From: Desulfobacteraceae bacterium
GTDB lineage: Bacteria > Desulfobacterota > DSM-4660 > Desulfatiglandales > HGW-15
DNA length: 14,555 nt
Assembly: GCA_003819975.1 (NCBI GenBank)
Contig: RPPU01000038.1
Coordinates: 1-14,555, forward strand
Direction of reading: 5' to 3'
Under the pieces are notes generated by a model, which was not told the origin of the DNA, searched no databases, and saw nothing but the letters and a program-made list of their open reading frames with translations. Positions 6,401-14,304 of this stretch are shown piece by piece. The first letter of the stretch is position 1. The number at the start of each line of letters is the position of its first letter. The translations under genes and the position numbers were made by a program.

Positions 6401-7405
6401 ATGTCTGACACGCTTCATATTGTACGCAGTGATTCCGCTGGAGGGATAATAAACGAAACAATCCATCCCAAACCCGGGAGTTTGCTTGTTGGCTTTGACA
6501 CCTTATCGGAAGGCCCTTTACCTGCTTTCACCGATTTAAATGAATGGCAACGGATTCGGAACGGTTTTCATAGAACTATATACTCTGAAATAGATGCTTT
6601 TCTTTTTGAACAAAACGAGAATGATATCTTTTTGCATTTGGATACTCTGAAAAAAACTGATAGAACTGTTTTATGGCTTGGAAGCGGTTTAGCAGATCAA
6701 CTATTTTTAATATGGGTCGTGCAGTTATTTAAACTTATTTCAGCAGACTTAAAAAAGTTACGGATGATTCAGTTCTTTAGAGCGCCATATGCTGATTTTG
6801 AAGCGGTTTCGATCGGTTGTCTGAATTCAAAACAAATTATGACTCATCCATCGCCGACATCTCTCAAGAAAAGAGAGATCAAGGATATGGACTTAATTTG
6901 GGATGCTCTCATCGCTTCCGAACCCATAATGTTAATAAATATTCTAAATCGACAACCCATTAATTCCTTGCCTATCTTGTATCGCAGCCTTAAATCCTTG
7001 TTGAGACGATTTCCTGATATACGGACTGGCCTGAATTATTGGGATAATGAAGTCTTAAAGAATACCATTTTGCACGGACCAAAAGCAGCGCGTATAATCG
7101 GTAATGTATTGGCCGAAAATATTGATTATTTCGATTGGCCTGGAGACCATTATTTATATTATCGTTTGCGACGTCTTGGAGCTGAAACTCTTGATATGCC
7201 GCTTGTGAAATTAAGAGGATCAAGCCCCAAAATGCGCGATACTGAAGTGACGCTTACAGAATTTGGCCAACAAAATTTAAATGGAGAATTTAATTTTGTA
7301 GAACTAAACGGTATTGATGAATGGATATGCGGAATTCATCTTCAATCCAAACTAAATCATGTTTGGTATCGTGATAATAATGTCATTGTGAAATCAAAAT
7401 CATGA
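6401..7405 (+). CDS. DUF1835 domain-containing protein
   Basis: A 334-residue cytosolic protein of unknown function. The N-terminus LHIVRSDSAGG (5-15) matches the DUF1835 opening, usually L-H-I-V-x-G-D-S-x-A-G; here the first glycine is Ser10. The protein continues with DTLSEGPLP (33-41), another conserved piece of the family. The C-terminus DEWICGIHL (306-314) followed by W322 and R324 matches the family's closing W-x-G-x-H-L strand. The middle is helical, with no catalytic motif that I can name. The gene follows the toxin-antitoxin pair by 69 bases but appears to have its own promoter and a leaderless start. Its DNA is clearly more AT-rich than the genes after it. A 16-base inverted repeat overlaps its stop codon. 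Confidence 0.78.
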   Translation: MSDTLHIVRSDSAGGIINETIHPKPGSLLVGFDTLSEGPLPAFTDLNEWQRIRNGFHRTIYSEIDAFLFEQNENDIFLHLDTLKKTDRTVLWLGSGLADQLFLIWVVQLFKLISADLKKLRMIQFFRAPYADFEAVSIGCLNSKQIMTHPSPTSLKKREIKDMDLIWDALIASEPIMLINILNRQPINSLPILYRSLKSLLRRFPDIRTGLNYWDNEVLKNTILHGPKAARIIGNVLAENIDYFDWPGDHYLYYRLRRLGAETLDMPLVKLRGSSPKMRDTEVTLTEFGQQNLNGEFNFVELNGIDEWICGIHLQSKLNHVWYRDNNVIVKSKS

Positions 7406-7420
7406 TAACCATACGGTTAT
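7405..7420. repeat. Short inverted repeat after the DUF1835 gene
   Basis: ATAACC (7405-7410) and GGTTAT (7415-7420) flank a 4-base spacer, 17 bases before the SagB-like gene. There is no T-run, so it is more likely a protein-binding site than a terminator, or chance. Confidence 0.3.
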
Positions 7421-7437
7421 AACAAAGGAATAAAAAA

Positions 7438-8088
7438 ATGAAAAATATGAAAACAACGATAGGCATTATTGCTGCCATCATAATATCTTTTCAAACCGGA
7501 GCAGCGGTTCCGAATCTGCCTGATATCACCCTGCCCGCTCCGCGCATGACAGGCGGCAAGCCGCTGATGGAAGCGCTAAAAGACCGCCAATCGTCGCGTT
7601 CCTTCAGTTCAAAAAAACTGGCGTTGCAAACGCTTTCCAACCTCTTGTGGGCCGCCGCCGGAATCAATCGACCGGGTTCCGACAAACGCACCGCGCCTTC
7701 GGCCATGGATCGCCAGGAAGTGGATGTATATGCGATCATGGAAGAAGGAACCTATCTTTATGATGCCAAAACCAACAGTTTGAAAGCTGTTGTAAAAGGC
7801 GATTTACGCAAATTAGCCGGCGCCCAGGGTTTTGTGGCCACGGCTCCCCTTAATTTGGCTTATGTGGCGGATATGTCGAAATTGAAAAACAACTCGGCCG
7901 AAGATCAGATTCTGTATTCGGCCGCCGATACCGGCTTTATCAGCCAAAATGTCTACCTATTCTGCGCCTCCGAAGGACTGGCCACGGTCGTGCGCGCCAT
8001 GGTGGACCGCAAAGCATTGGCCAAAGCTTTGAATTTCCCGGAGCATAAAAAGATCGTACTCGTTCAAACCGTGGGTTATCCCGGTTGA
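7438..8088 (+). CDS. Exported SagB/ThcOx-type nitroreductase-family oxidoreductase
   Basis: A 216-residue predicted FMN-dependent oxidoreductase with a signal peptide: a hydrophobic stretch (6-18) followed by TGAA at 20-23, where a peptidase could cut. The mature domain carries the nitroreductase features. RQSSRSF (50-56) is the arginine-rich FMN-phosphate motif, LSNLLWAAAGINRP (66-79) the conserved helix, and TAPSAM (85-90) the cofactor loop. AADTGFISQNVYLFCASEGL (162-181) and the closing QTVGYP are strongly family-typical. SagB/ThcOx enzymes oxidise azoline rings in RiPP pathways, but the exported, stand-alone form usually lacks YcaO and precursor genes, and none are seen here. The substrate is unknown. 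AAGGAA at 7425-7430 lies seven bases before the ATG. An in-frame ATG at 7447 is a possible alternative start. Confidence 0.82.
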   Translation: MKNMKTTIGIIAAIIISFQTGAAVPNLPDITLPAPRMTGGKPLMEALKDRQSSRSFSSKKLALQTLSNLLWAAAGINRPGSDKRTAPSAMDRQEVDVYAIMEEGTYLYDAKTNSLKAVVKGDLRKLAGAQGFVATAPLNLAYVADMSKLKNNSAEDQILYSAADTGFISQNVYLFCASEGLATVVRAMVDRKALAKALNFPEHKKIVLVQTVGYPG

Positions 8089-8110
8089 AAAATATATTGA
8101 AGGACTAACG

Positions 8111-8803
8111 ATGAAAAAAGCATTAATACTGGATTATTCCGTGGACCGAAGTGAAACCTCTGTCATTCAGCGCTGGCTCGTTTCTCAAGCGGAAGTAACT
8201 TCTCTTTTTATCGATACAGCCGAATCCTTCCCGGATAACCTGCTTCAAGAACCCTATACGCACATAATCCATACCGGCTCGGCCCTTTCCATCAACCGGC
8301 CCGCCCCGTTTACGCCGAAAGCGTTAAAGTACATCAGGGAACTTGTAAAAAAAGGGACGCCGCAGATGGGCATTTGCTACGGCCATCAACTCATTTGCCT
8401 GGCTTTATTGGGACCCCAGGCGGTCCGCAAAGCTCCGGCCGGATTCGAGGTCGGCTGGCCTGAAGTCCATTTTCTGATCGATCGATTTCAAATCCCCCAA
8501 GTCTCAAAAACGGAAAGGATCTGGCAGCACCATTTTGACGAAGTGATTGAATTACCGGAAAGATCGCGGGTTATAGCCGAAAATCAACACACCCTCATCC
8601 AGGCATATATCAACGAAAGCTTGCGCTTGTTCGGCACTCAGTTTCATCCGGAATTCGACCGGGAAACAGGCAATGAAGCCTTTATAAAAGACCGTGAATT
8701 ATTGACCAAAAATCATTACAACGTCAATGAAATCGTAAAACAGGGGCCGTCCCTGGAAGCCGGTAAGGTGTTTTTTAATTTCTTTCTCGAATATTTCAAA
8801 TGA
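8111..8803 (+). CDS. Class I glutamine amidotransferase domain protein
   Basis: A 230-residue cytosolic GATase1 protein of the GuaA-like group (COG0518 type). The nucleophile is C89 in GICYGHQ (87-93). The catalytic pair is H179 and E181 in FHPEF. The G-x-E-V-G-W segment at 111-116 is typical. Such a domain releases ammonia from glutamine and passes it to a synthase partner. No synthetase domain is attached and none is visible nearby, so the acceptor is unknown; gamma-glutamyl hydrolase-like activity is another possibility. AGGA (8101-8104) lies six bases before the ATG. It follows the oxidoreductase gene by 22 bases with no terminator, so they may be co-transcribed. Confidence 0.87.
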   Translation: MKKALILDYSVDRSETSVIQRWLVSQAEVTSLFIDTAESFPDNLLQEPYTHIIHTGSALSINRPAPFTPKALKYIRELVKKGTPQMGICYGHQLICLALLGPQAVRKAPAGFEVGWPEVHFLIDRFQIPQVSKTERIWQHHFDEVIELPERSRVIAENQHTLIQAYINESLRLFGTQFHPEFDRETGNEAFIKDRELLTKNHYNVNEIVKQGPSLEAGKVFFNFFLEYFK

Positions 8804-8814
8804 CCATGCTTACA

Positions 8815-8857
8815 GGTTCACGGAGACGGATGATTAGGAAAATCATCCGGGGTTCAC
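8815..8857. repeat. Stem-loop framed by a direct repeat after the amidotransferase gene
   Basis: CGGATGATT (8827-8835) and AATCATCCG (8841-8849) form a 9-base hairpin with a 5-base loop. GGTTCAC occurs on both sides (8815-8821 and 8851-8857). No T-run follows, so it is not a classical terminator. It may be a regulatory structure or a small mobile-element trace. Confidence 0.45.
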
Positions 8858-8912
8858 AGTTGAAAATAAAAAAAATATTTAAAAATCTGGTATATCCAAA
8901 TAATTTAATCCA

Positions 8913-9749
8913 ATGCAGCCAATCACCCGCCGCCAATTTCTGAAAAGAACCATACAATTTAGCGCTTTGGGACTGGCGGCAAGTTACCCGCTTTTCATTG
9001 AACGCAATATTGTTGTGACGAATCATTATCGCATTCCGGTTCCTAATTTGCCCAATTCATTCTCCGGATTTCGCGTTGTCCATTTAACGGATTTTCATTA
9101 TGGAGACCTGGTCTCCCTGAATTTTATTCGTGATATCGTTGAACGCTCCCTGCGCTTAAAACCGGATCTGATCGTTTGCACCGGCGATTATGTGCATGAA
9201 AAAAAATCAACCCACCAGATCGACGAAGTTTGGCCGATCCTTGCCGCGCTTACGGCTCCCTATGGAGTTTATTCCGTGCTGGGAAATCACGATCACTGGG
9301 CTGATGTTGCCAGATCCGATTATTGGCTCAAAAAAACCGGACAAGACCTTAGACATAAATCGGTCCGCATCGAACGCGACAACCGTCATTTTTGGCTGGC
9401 AGGGGCCGGCGATTTCTATGAAGACCGTCGAAATTTGGATATTGTCTTAGCCCCCATACCGGAAGCTGACTGCCGGATCGTTCTGGCGCATAATCCCGAT
9501 ACCGCCGATACAAAATACAATTCCCGAATCGATCTCATGCTTTCCGGGCATACGCATGGAGGACAAGTCATTTTACCTTTTATCGGCCCGCCGATCTTGC
9601 CGGTCCGCAATAAAAACTATTCCAGCGGTTTGAAAACTTCCCCGCGCGGCTGCAAGGTTTTTATATCCAAAGGAATCGGCTGGGCCAATTTTCCGGTAAG
9701 ATTTAATTGTTATCCTGAAATCGCGGTATTGGAATTGGCTCCCGATTAA
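8913..9749 (+). CDS. Tat-exported metallophosphoesterase
   Basis: A 278-residue calcineurin-like phosphoesterase of the YaeI/LpxH-related type. It begins TRRQFLKR (5-12), a twin-arginine motif followed by a hydrophobic stretch (14-28), so folded protein is probably exported by Tat. The metal-binding motifs appear in order: D60-F-H62, G91-D92, G124-N125-H126-D127-H128, H193 in AHNPD, and G212-H213-T214-H215. The enzyme hydrolyses phosphate or pyrophosphate esters with two metal ions. Family members cleave UDP-diacylglucosamine or act on undecaprenyl-type lipids; the substrate here is unknown. There is no clear binding site before the ATG at 8913, so translation may start weakly. The last 60 codons (from 9570) have a decayed copy at 11474-11651. 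Confidence 0.9.
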   Translation: MQPITRRQFLKRTIQFSALGLAASYPLFIERNIVVTNHYRIPVPNLPNSFSGFRVVHLTDFHYGDLVSLNFIRDIVERSLRLKPDLIVCTGDYVHEKKSTHQIDEVWPILAALTAPYGVYSVLGNHDHWADVARSDYWLKKTGQDLRHKSVRIERDNRHFWLAGAGDFYEDRRNLDIVLAPIPEADCRIVLAHNPDTADTKYNSRIDLMLSGHTHGGQVILPFIGPPILPVRNKNYSSGLKTSPRGCKVFISKGIGWANFPVRFNCYPEIAVLELAPD

Positions 9750-9890
9750 TGAATCATAGGATTGCCAAAAAATCTTTCCGATATTTTTACCAAATCATTG
9801 ATGCTTGATGATCCCACTATTCCCCGGCCGATATTTTCCCGTTCAAACGTTTTTTACTACTCTCATATTGACCATCTTAGAGGCTGAATA

Positions 9891-11216
9891 TTATTTTTGA
9901 ATTCTGGCCAACCCATTGATAAATTTAGATCCATTGGAATATTGATAATCAATAATCAATTCGCCCGATCTATCGATGAAACCCCAAAAGTTATTCTTGC
10001 GAACGGCCGCCAAGCCTTCTGAAAAAGAAAAGGTCGAATCATAGACCGGTTTGATCACCACTTTCCCATTTGTATCAATAAAGCCCCATTTGCCGTTAAT
10101 TTTAACGCTGCACAGATTTTCTGAAAAATTACCAGCATCATCGAAAGTCGCATCAATGATCTTTTTGCCTTCTTTATTAATGAAACCGTATCTCTTTCCA
10201 TATTTAATGCAAGCCAATCCATTCTGGAATTCCCATGCGCCGTCATTGGGCGTCTCGATTGTGACTGCGCCTTTTTTGTCGAGATACTTCCATTTGCCAT
10301 CGATTTTTACGGCAGCCAAACCTTCGGTAAATCGAAAGCCCTCCTTATAATCCGGTTTAATGATTAAATCCCCTTTAATATCGATATAACCGAATTTACC
10401 GTTTTGTTTAACAATAGCCAAATCATCCGAAAAATTCCAGGCATCTTCAAAAGCGGCGCGGGCGATCCATTGGCCGGTTTTGTCTATATAACCGAATTTC
10501 TTTTTGATTTTTACGGCTGCACGACCACTGGAAAACAGATAGGCTAAATCGAAGGTAGGCGGTACCACCAAGACTCCCTTATCATCTATATAACCCCATT
10601 TCCCGTTCGATTGAACGGCGGCCAACTCTTCGGTGAAAGCAAGAGCCGACTCATAAGAGAGCGGAATAATTACTGCCCCGGTTCTGTTTATAAAGCCCCA
10701 TTTTTCGCCTTTTTTAACGGCGGCAAGATTGCCGGAAAAATCAGTGGCATCATCATAAATGTTCTCAACGACTACCTTTCCCGTTTTATCGATAAAGCCG
10801 TAATTTAGACCTTTGATGAATATCTGTATTCTGTCGTCACTTGTCATATGCCATGTCAGGAAATAAGAATGACCGGGCAAAAAGTTATAGTTTAAAATCA
10901 CGGTATCCGATGTCCAGCTTGGCCCTCTGAAATTCGATTCACGATACTGACAATGAATAATATGATTGCCGGGTTCGACGGTAACAATATGACTCCAGCG
11001 GGGATTGTTTGCCCCGCTCGGACCGATCCAAAGTTTTTCGATCGCATCAAATTTGAAAATTTTCATGTTTTCGGCGATATGCAGAGTTACACGCTGGTCG
11101 ACCGGCAAATCCGCGCTGCCAAAAAAACCGTAATTCGTTTTATCCGCGAAGCAATCGAAAAAACTAAACAATAAAAAGGCAAACAATCCAAAAAGAGAAA
11201 CCATGCAGCGTTTCAT
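9891..11216 (-). CDS. Exported WG-repeat protein (nine WG repeats)
   Basis: A 441-residue exported protein. A signal peptide (1-24, cleaving near CFA-D) precedes a beta-rich N-terminal domain (25-135) rich in aromatic residues, unrecognised. Nine WG-type repeats of about 34 residues then run from residue 137 to the end. Each has a form like KWGFIDxxGxVVI..YDxxxxF.xGLAAV; examples are KWGFIDTNGKVVIKP and KFGYIDKTG. The repeats form a beta-propeller-like scaffold and normally have no enzyme activity; binding to envelope polymers or proteins is usual. The start is ATG 11216, five bases after GGAGG (11222-11226); an upstream TTG at 11228 overlaps this binding site. The sixth repeat (KWKYLDKKG) has lost the Trp-Gly pair. 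Confidence 0.85.
   Translation of the reverse strand: MKRCMVSLFGLFAFLLFSFFDCFADKTNYGFFGSADLPVDQRVTLHIAENMKIFKFDAIEKLWIGPSGANNPRWSHIVTVEPGNHIIHCQYRESNFRGPSWTSDTVILNYNFLPGHSYFLTWHMTSDDRIQIFIKGLNYGFIDKTGKVVVENIYDDATDFSGNLAAVKKGEKWGFINRTGAVIIPLSYESALAFTEELAAVQSNGKWGYIDDKGVLVVPPTFDLAYLFSSGRAAVKIKKKFGYIDKTGQWIARAAFEDAWNFSDDLAIVKQNGKFGYIDIKGDLIIKPDYKEGFRFTEGLAAVKIDGKWKYLDKKGAVTIETPNDGAWEFQNGLACIKYGKRYGFINKEGKKIIDATFDDAGNFSENLCSVKINGKWGFIDTNGKVVIKPVYDSTFSFSEGLAAVRKNNFWGFIDRSGELIIDYQYSNGSKFINGLARIQK
9894..10808 (-). repeat. Nine tandem coding repeats (WG repeats)
   Basis: The repeats within the WG gene have a period of about 102 bases, matching 34-residue protein repeats. Sequence between them is diverged, so they are old, not recent, duplications. 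Confidence 0.75.
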
Positions 11217-11243
11217 ATACTCCTCCAATCTTATTATTGTCTT

Positions 11244-11348
11244 TTACAATTTTGGGCTTTTAACGACATTCCCTGCTAATTCAATCAACTTATTCTGAAC
11301 CGCAACAGCCATAGTATGGGTTCGCTTGGTGCCATTCAGCTTACGCAT
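11244..11348 (-). other. Short open frame upstream of the WG-repeat gene
   Basis: From ATG 11348 the frame codes 34 residues, starting MRKLNGTKRTHTMAVAVQ and ending in TAA 11246-11244, 27 bases before the WG start. Reading upstream of the ATG stays open to 11399, where it meets TGA. Amino-acid use looks protein-like, so it may be the remnant of a longer gene, but I do not recognise it. It fills the part of the 11229-11690 gap not taken by the phosphoesterase remnant. Confidence 0.25.
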
Positions 11349-11423
11349 GAAAATATCAATAGAGGAAAATTGCTTTAAAATCAAAGCTTTGCCCTCAAAT
11401 CAGTCGGAAAGGATATAGGGTGC

Positions 11424-11451
11424 AGGTTACTAAAATAGGGTATATTGTCAA
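11424..11451 (-). promoter_or_regulatory. Candidate promoter for the WG-repeat gene
   Basis: A perfect TTGACA (11451-11446 on the minus strand) is followed 16 bases later by TAACCT (11429-11424), a weak -10 box. The leader to the WG start would be about 200 bases. Confidence 0.35.
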
Positions 11452-11473
11452 TAAAATATTTGCAGAAAATAGT

Positions 11474-11651
11474 ATTCCGTTTATCGGCCCGCCGATCTTG
11501 CAGGTTCATAATAAAAATTATTCCAGCGGTTTAAAAAGTCCCCTTAGGGGGTTGAAAAATCTTTATCTCTAAAGGAATCGGCTGGGCGATTTACCCCATC
11601 CGATTCAATTGTTATCCCGAAATCACTGTGATTGAATTTGTACTCGTTTGA
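11474..11651 (+). pseudogene. Decayed copy of the metallophosphoesterase 3' end
   Basis: Reading from 11474 gives IPFIGPPILQVHNKNYSSGL, nearly identical to residues 220-240 of the intact metallophosphoesterase (LPFIGPPILPVRNKNYSSGL). A frame loss follows. The reading then resumes in the second frame as SKGIGWAIYPIRFNCYPEIT and ends at TGA 11649-11651, matching the end of the intact gene. It is 5'-truncated and frameshifted, with no start. It lies in the same orientation as the intact gene at 8913-9749, with the minus-strand WG gene between them, so a duplication or recombination event is likely. Confidence 0.85.
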
Positions 11652-11690
11652 TATTTCATGGGGCTACCGGAAAACCTAATCATTTTTACA

Positions 11691-14240
11691 TCAATTTACA
11701 TTAATTTGCAAAGGTGCCGTATCAGGCCAGATTAATTCTATTATATCAGCACTTTTTGGAACCGAAAACACGAAATCCATTTTTGCTTTTGCCTGAACCG
11801 GCATTATAAAGGATTGCCTGCCGCCTTTATTGAAAAAATAATAATCCTCATTGTTGGTTCCAGCAGCCGTAAGACCATATAAATTACCTGTCGAATCTTT
11901 TAATTTTAAATTAATGAATAAAAAGGTGTCGTTGATCGGCTTATTATCCAATCGTTCTAATTCGACTTTGATCCGGATAAAGATCTCATCGAATTTATTG
12001 GTTCGATAGATATATTGCCCCCTAGCGTGCCGGTTAATGATCTCCTTCCCTTCGTTTACAACGGAAATAACGGTAAACGCCCATTGACCGGCTACGATTC
12101 TTTGATAGACGTCTTGCGATTTTGTTTTTAAAGCCAATAATGCGGCGATATTATCATGTCCTTTCGCACCAGCCCATTCCAAAGCTGTTTTCCCGCTTTT
12201 ATCTTTTAAGGCCCTGTTGGCTTTAGCTTCGAGCAGTAATTTGACGATTTCTTCATTACCGGTAACCGCCGCCAGCATTAAGGAGGTATATCCTTGAACA
12301 TTGGCAGCGTTTACATCGGCTCCGGAGCGCAGTAGCAATTTCACCACTCCGGTCTTCTGGGCTGTTGTCGCCGCTATTAATGCCGTTATTCCGTCATTAA
12401 AATTCACATCGGCTTTGGCTTTGACCAGCGGCTCAACAAAACTTTCATCCCGCATCAATACCGCCCAAACCAGAAGGGTCATATTATTACCCTTGTGTTT
12501 GATATTGACATCACCACCGTTTTCAATATATCGATTCAGCGCATCCAAATCACTCTTCAGAATATCTGTAAAAATATCTTCTGTTTGCTTTGAGCCATTT
12601 AGATAGCTCGCGATTTTAATCCCGTCCTTATCAAAGTGCTCTCCATTATAAAATTGATGGTTCTTCCATGTCCCAACATATTTCTCGCCATTGGCTTTTA
12701 TATATATACCTTGGCCATGATATTTACCGAGGTTCCATGCTCCGGAATATTTCTCTCCATTGGCAAAGGTTTGGCTTCCTTGGCCATGTCGTTCATGAAG
12801 GCCCCATTCGCCGATGTATTCATCGCCATTTGCCCAAGTATATGTTCCTTGGCCATTAAATATGCCACGGAAAAAATCTCCTACGTATTTATCACCATTG
12901 ATGGTAGTATAAATACCTTTACCTGTCTTATTTCCGTTTTCCCATTCGCCTACATATTTATCTCCATTTGCTAAAGTAAGGGTTCCTTGGCCATGGTAAC
13001 GGTTCGCCTCCCATCCTCCAACATATTTATCTCCATTAATAAGAACAACAGTCCCTTGACCGGTCCTTTTATCGTCCTTCCATGCTCCGATATAAGTATC
13101 ACCATTAGACCATGTATATGTTCCTTGACCGTTCTTTTTTCCATCTACAATTTCGCCAACGTATTTTTCTCCATTAGTATATATTTTCGTTTCCTGATTG
13201 TTCAAATTAAATTCACCGGCCGATTTATTGGAGCTTTCGGAAGGTTTTACTTCTATTCGTTCGACCTTTGATTTGTTTTGTGTAATTACTGAGAGACCTT
13301 TGGTCGTCAAATAACGATTTGCAGTTGAAACCAACCAATCCCCTGCAGTGGAATTTGAAGCAATAGCTTGAATGGTATTTAATGTTTCTTGATCGACATC
13401 GACATCGATGTCGGCGAGAAGTTGCAAGCTTGCCACAAGCGGGAGTCCGGGTTTGCGTGTGCGGATATTCGAGGAGAGTACCGGCAAAGCGGCCTTGGTG
13501 TCTGTTTGGGTTAACCAATTAAGCCCGAGCACGGTCATAGCCGTGTCGATACCGGAGATTTGTACCAATTTTAGAAGTTCAGCTTTGGATAAAATTATCG
13601 TTTTCTGCGCATTCAAATTCCATTTGCCTTTTACAGAGGCGGACGGTTTAAAAGTAAGGATTATCCTATAGAAAGATTTACCGCTCTTTACACTGGGCAA
13701 GACAAGCAATGCACGGGTATGGGGATGAATGTAACTGCCTTGTTTGAAGGTTTTTTCAATTTTGACAGTACCGCCTGCTGCCAAAGTGGTGTTGCAAATC
13801 GTTTTTTCCGGTTTATATTCCGGAGGACCCGCAAAACTATAAGTACCGCCGTTTCTAAAGCCTCGCATAGTTCCGTCCGACCATCTTCGTTCAAAATTAG
13901 CAAGCCCATAGGAATGAGCTTTGTTTAAATAATCGGAATTTTCCGGTTTATCGGGAGAATCGTTGGAATAGGTGACATAAGCGCCGTCAAACAATTCTTT
14001 GCCATCGCCTTCCATCAACAGGATGTCGTCGCCAAAACTCAATGGAATATTTGAGATGTTTTTAATCGTTAACTTGAGGTCCCAGGCCAGATAATCTTTC
14101 TGGCCGTAAATCTGCCGCATTTCTTCGCTCAGCGAACCGGAAATGGTTAGCTCTTTTTTTAATTCCGCATACGAGGTTGTATCCCAAAAAACAAATAATA
14201 CAATAATAACTTGCAAACAAAGCGTTATTCTTTTCGTCAT
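11691..14240 (-). CDS. Exported MORN-ankyrin-DUF4352-like modular protein
   Basis: An 849-residue exported protein. A signal peptide (1-25, cleaving after SYA) is followed by a beta-rich region (26-205) and a helical section (210-312). Eight MORN repeats fill 355-537, each like NGDKYVGEWENGNKTGKG; the recurring N-G-D/E-K-Y-x-G-x-W and G-Q-G are clear. Ankyrin repeats follow (about 560-705), with GADVNAANVQGYTSLMLAA as the clearest. The C-terminal domain (710-849) resembles DUF4352, with FIRIKVELERLDN and INLKLKDSTGNLYGL as hallmark strands. MORN repeats bind lipids or proteins, ankyrins bind proteins, and DUF4352 domains occur on exported proteins. The joint role is unknown. AAGGA (14251-14247) lies six bases before the ATG. 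It follows the upstream open frame by 64 bases. Confidence 0.85.
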   Translation of the reverse strand: MTKRITLCLQVIIVLFVFWDTTSYAELKKELTISGSLSEEMRQIYGQKDYLAWDLKLTIKNISNIPLSFGDDILLMEGDGKELFDGAYVTYSNDSPDKPENSDYLNKAHSYGLANFERRWSDGTMRGFRNGGTYSFAGPPEYKPEKTICNTTLAAGGTVKIEKTFKQGSYIHPHTRALLVLPSVKSGKSFYRIILTFKPSASVKGKWNLNAQKTIILSKAELLKLVQISGIDTAMTVLGLNWLTQTDTKAALPVLSSNIRTRKPGLPLVASLQLLADIDVDVDQETLNTIQAIASNSTAGDWLVSTANRYLTTKGLSVITQNKSKVERIEVKPSESSNKSAGEFNLNNQETKIYTNGEKYVGEIVDGKKNGQGTYTWSNGDTYIGAWKDDKRTGQGTVVLINGDKYVGGWEANRYHGQGTLTLANGDKYVGEWENGNKTGKGIYTTINGDKYVGDFFRGIFNGQGTYTWANGDEYIGEWGLHERHGQGSQTFANGEKYSGAWNLGKYHGQGIYIKANGEKYVGTWKNHQFYNGEHFDKDGIKIASYLNGSKQTEDIFTDILKSDLDALNRYIENGGDVNIKHKGNNMTLLVWAVLMRDESFVEPLVKAKADVNFNDGITALIAATTAQKTGVVKLLLRSGADVNAANVQGYTSLMLAAVTGNEEIVKLLLEAKANRALKDKSGKTALEWAGAKGHDNIAALLALKTKSQDVYQRIVAGQWAFTVISVVNEGKEIINRHARGQYIYRTNKFDEIFIRIKVELERLDNKPINDTFLFINLKLKDSTGNLYGLTAAGTNNEDYYFFNKGGRQSFIMPVQAKAKMDFVFSVPKSADIIELIWPDTAPLQINVN
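12630..13178 (-). repeat. Eight tandem coding MORN repeats
   Basis: The region encodes eight 23-residue repeats, so the DNA period is about 69 bases. Minus-strand codons for N-G-D-K-Y-V-G recur at each step. No frameshift is seen inside the array. Confidence 0.8.
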
Positions 14241-14304
14241 AAGATTTCCTTTATAATTTTATTATGAAATATCTTTTTTGGGATTGAAGCTTAGCACGAA
14301 AACT

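Noticed and set aside
7438..8803. A RiPP cluster built around the SagB-like enzyme
   Set aside because: No YcaO, leader-peptide or exporter gene is present nearby; the family also includes stand-alone nitroreductases.
8807..8944. A small basic plus-strand frame (about 45 codons) starting at ATG 8807
   Set aside because: It covers the hairpin and runs into the phosphoesterase start, has no binding site, and shows no family signal; the phosphoesterase frame is clearly the coding one.
9750..9890. Possible terminator between the convergent phosphoesterase and WG genes
   Set aside because: I found no stem with a T-run on either strand in this 141-base gap.
10051..10350. Plus-strand frame of 99 codons inside the WG gene
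   Set aside because: It is the antisense shadow of the repeat array; the repeating WG pattern lies on the minus strand.
12301..12974. Plus-strand frames opposite the MORN/ankyrin gene
   Set aside because: They mirror the repeats on the other strand and show no start signal or family features.
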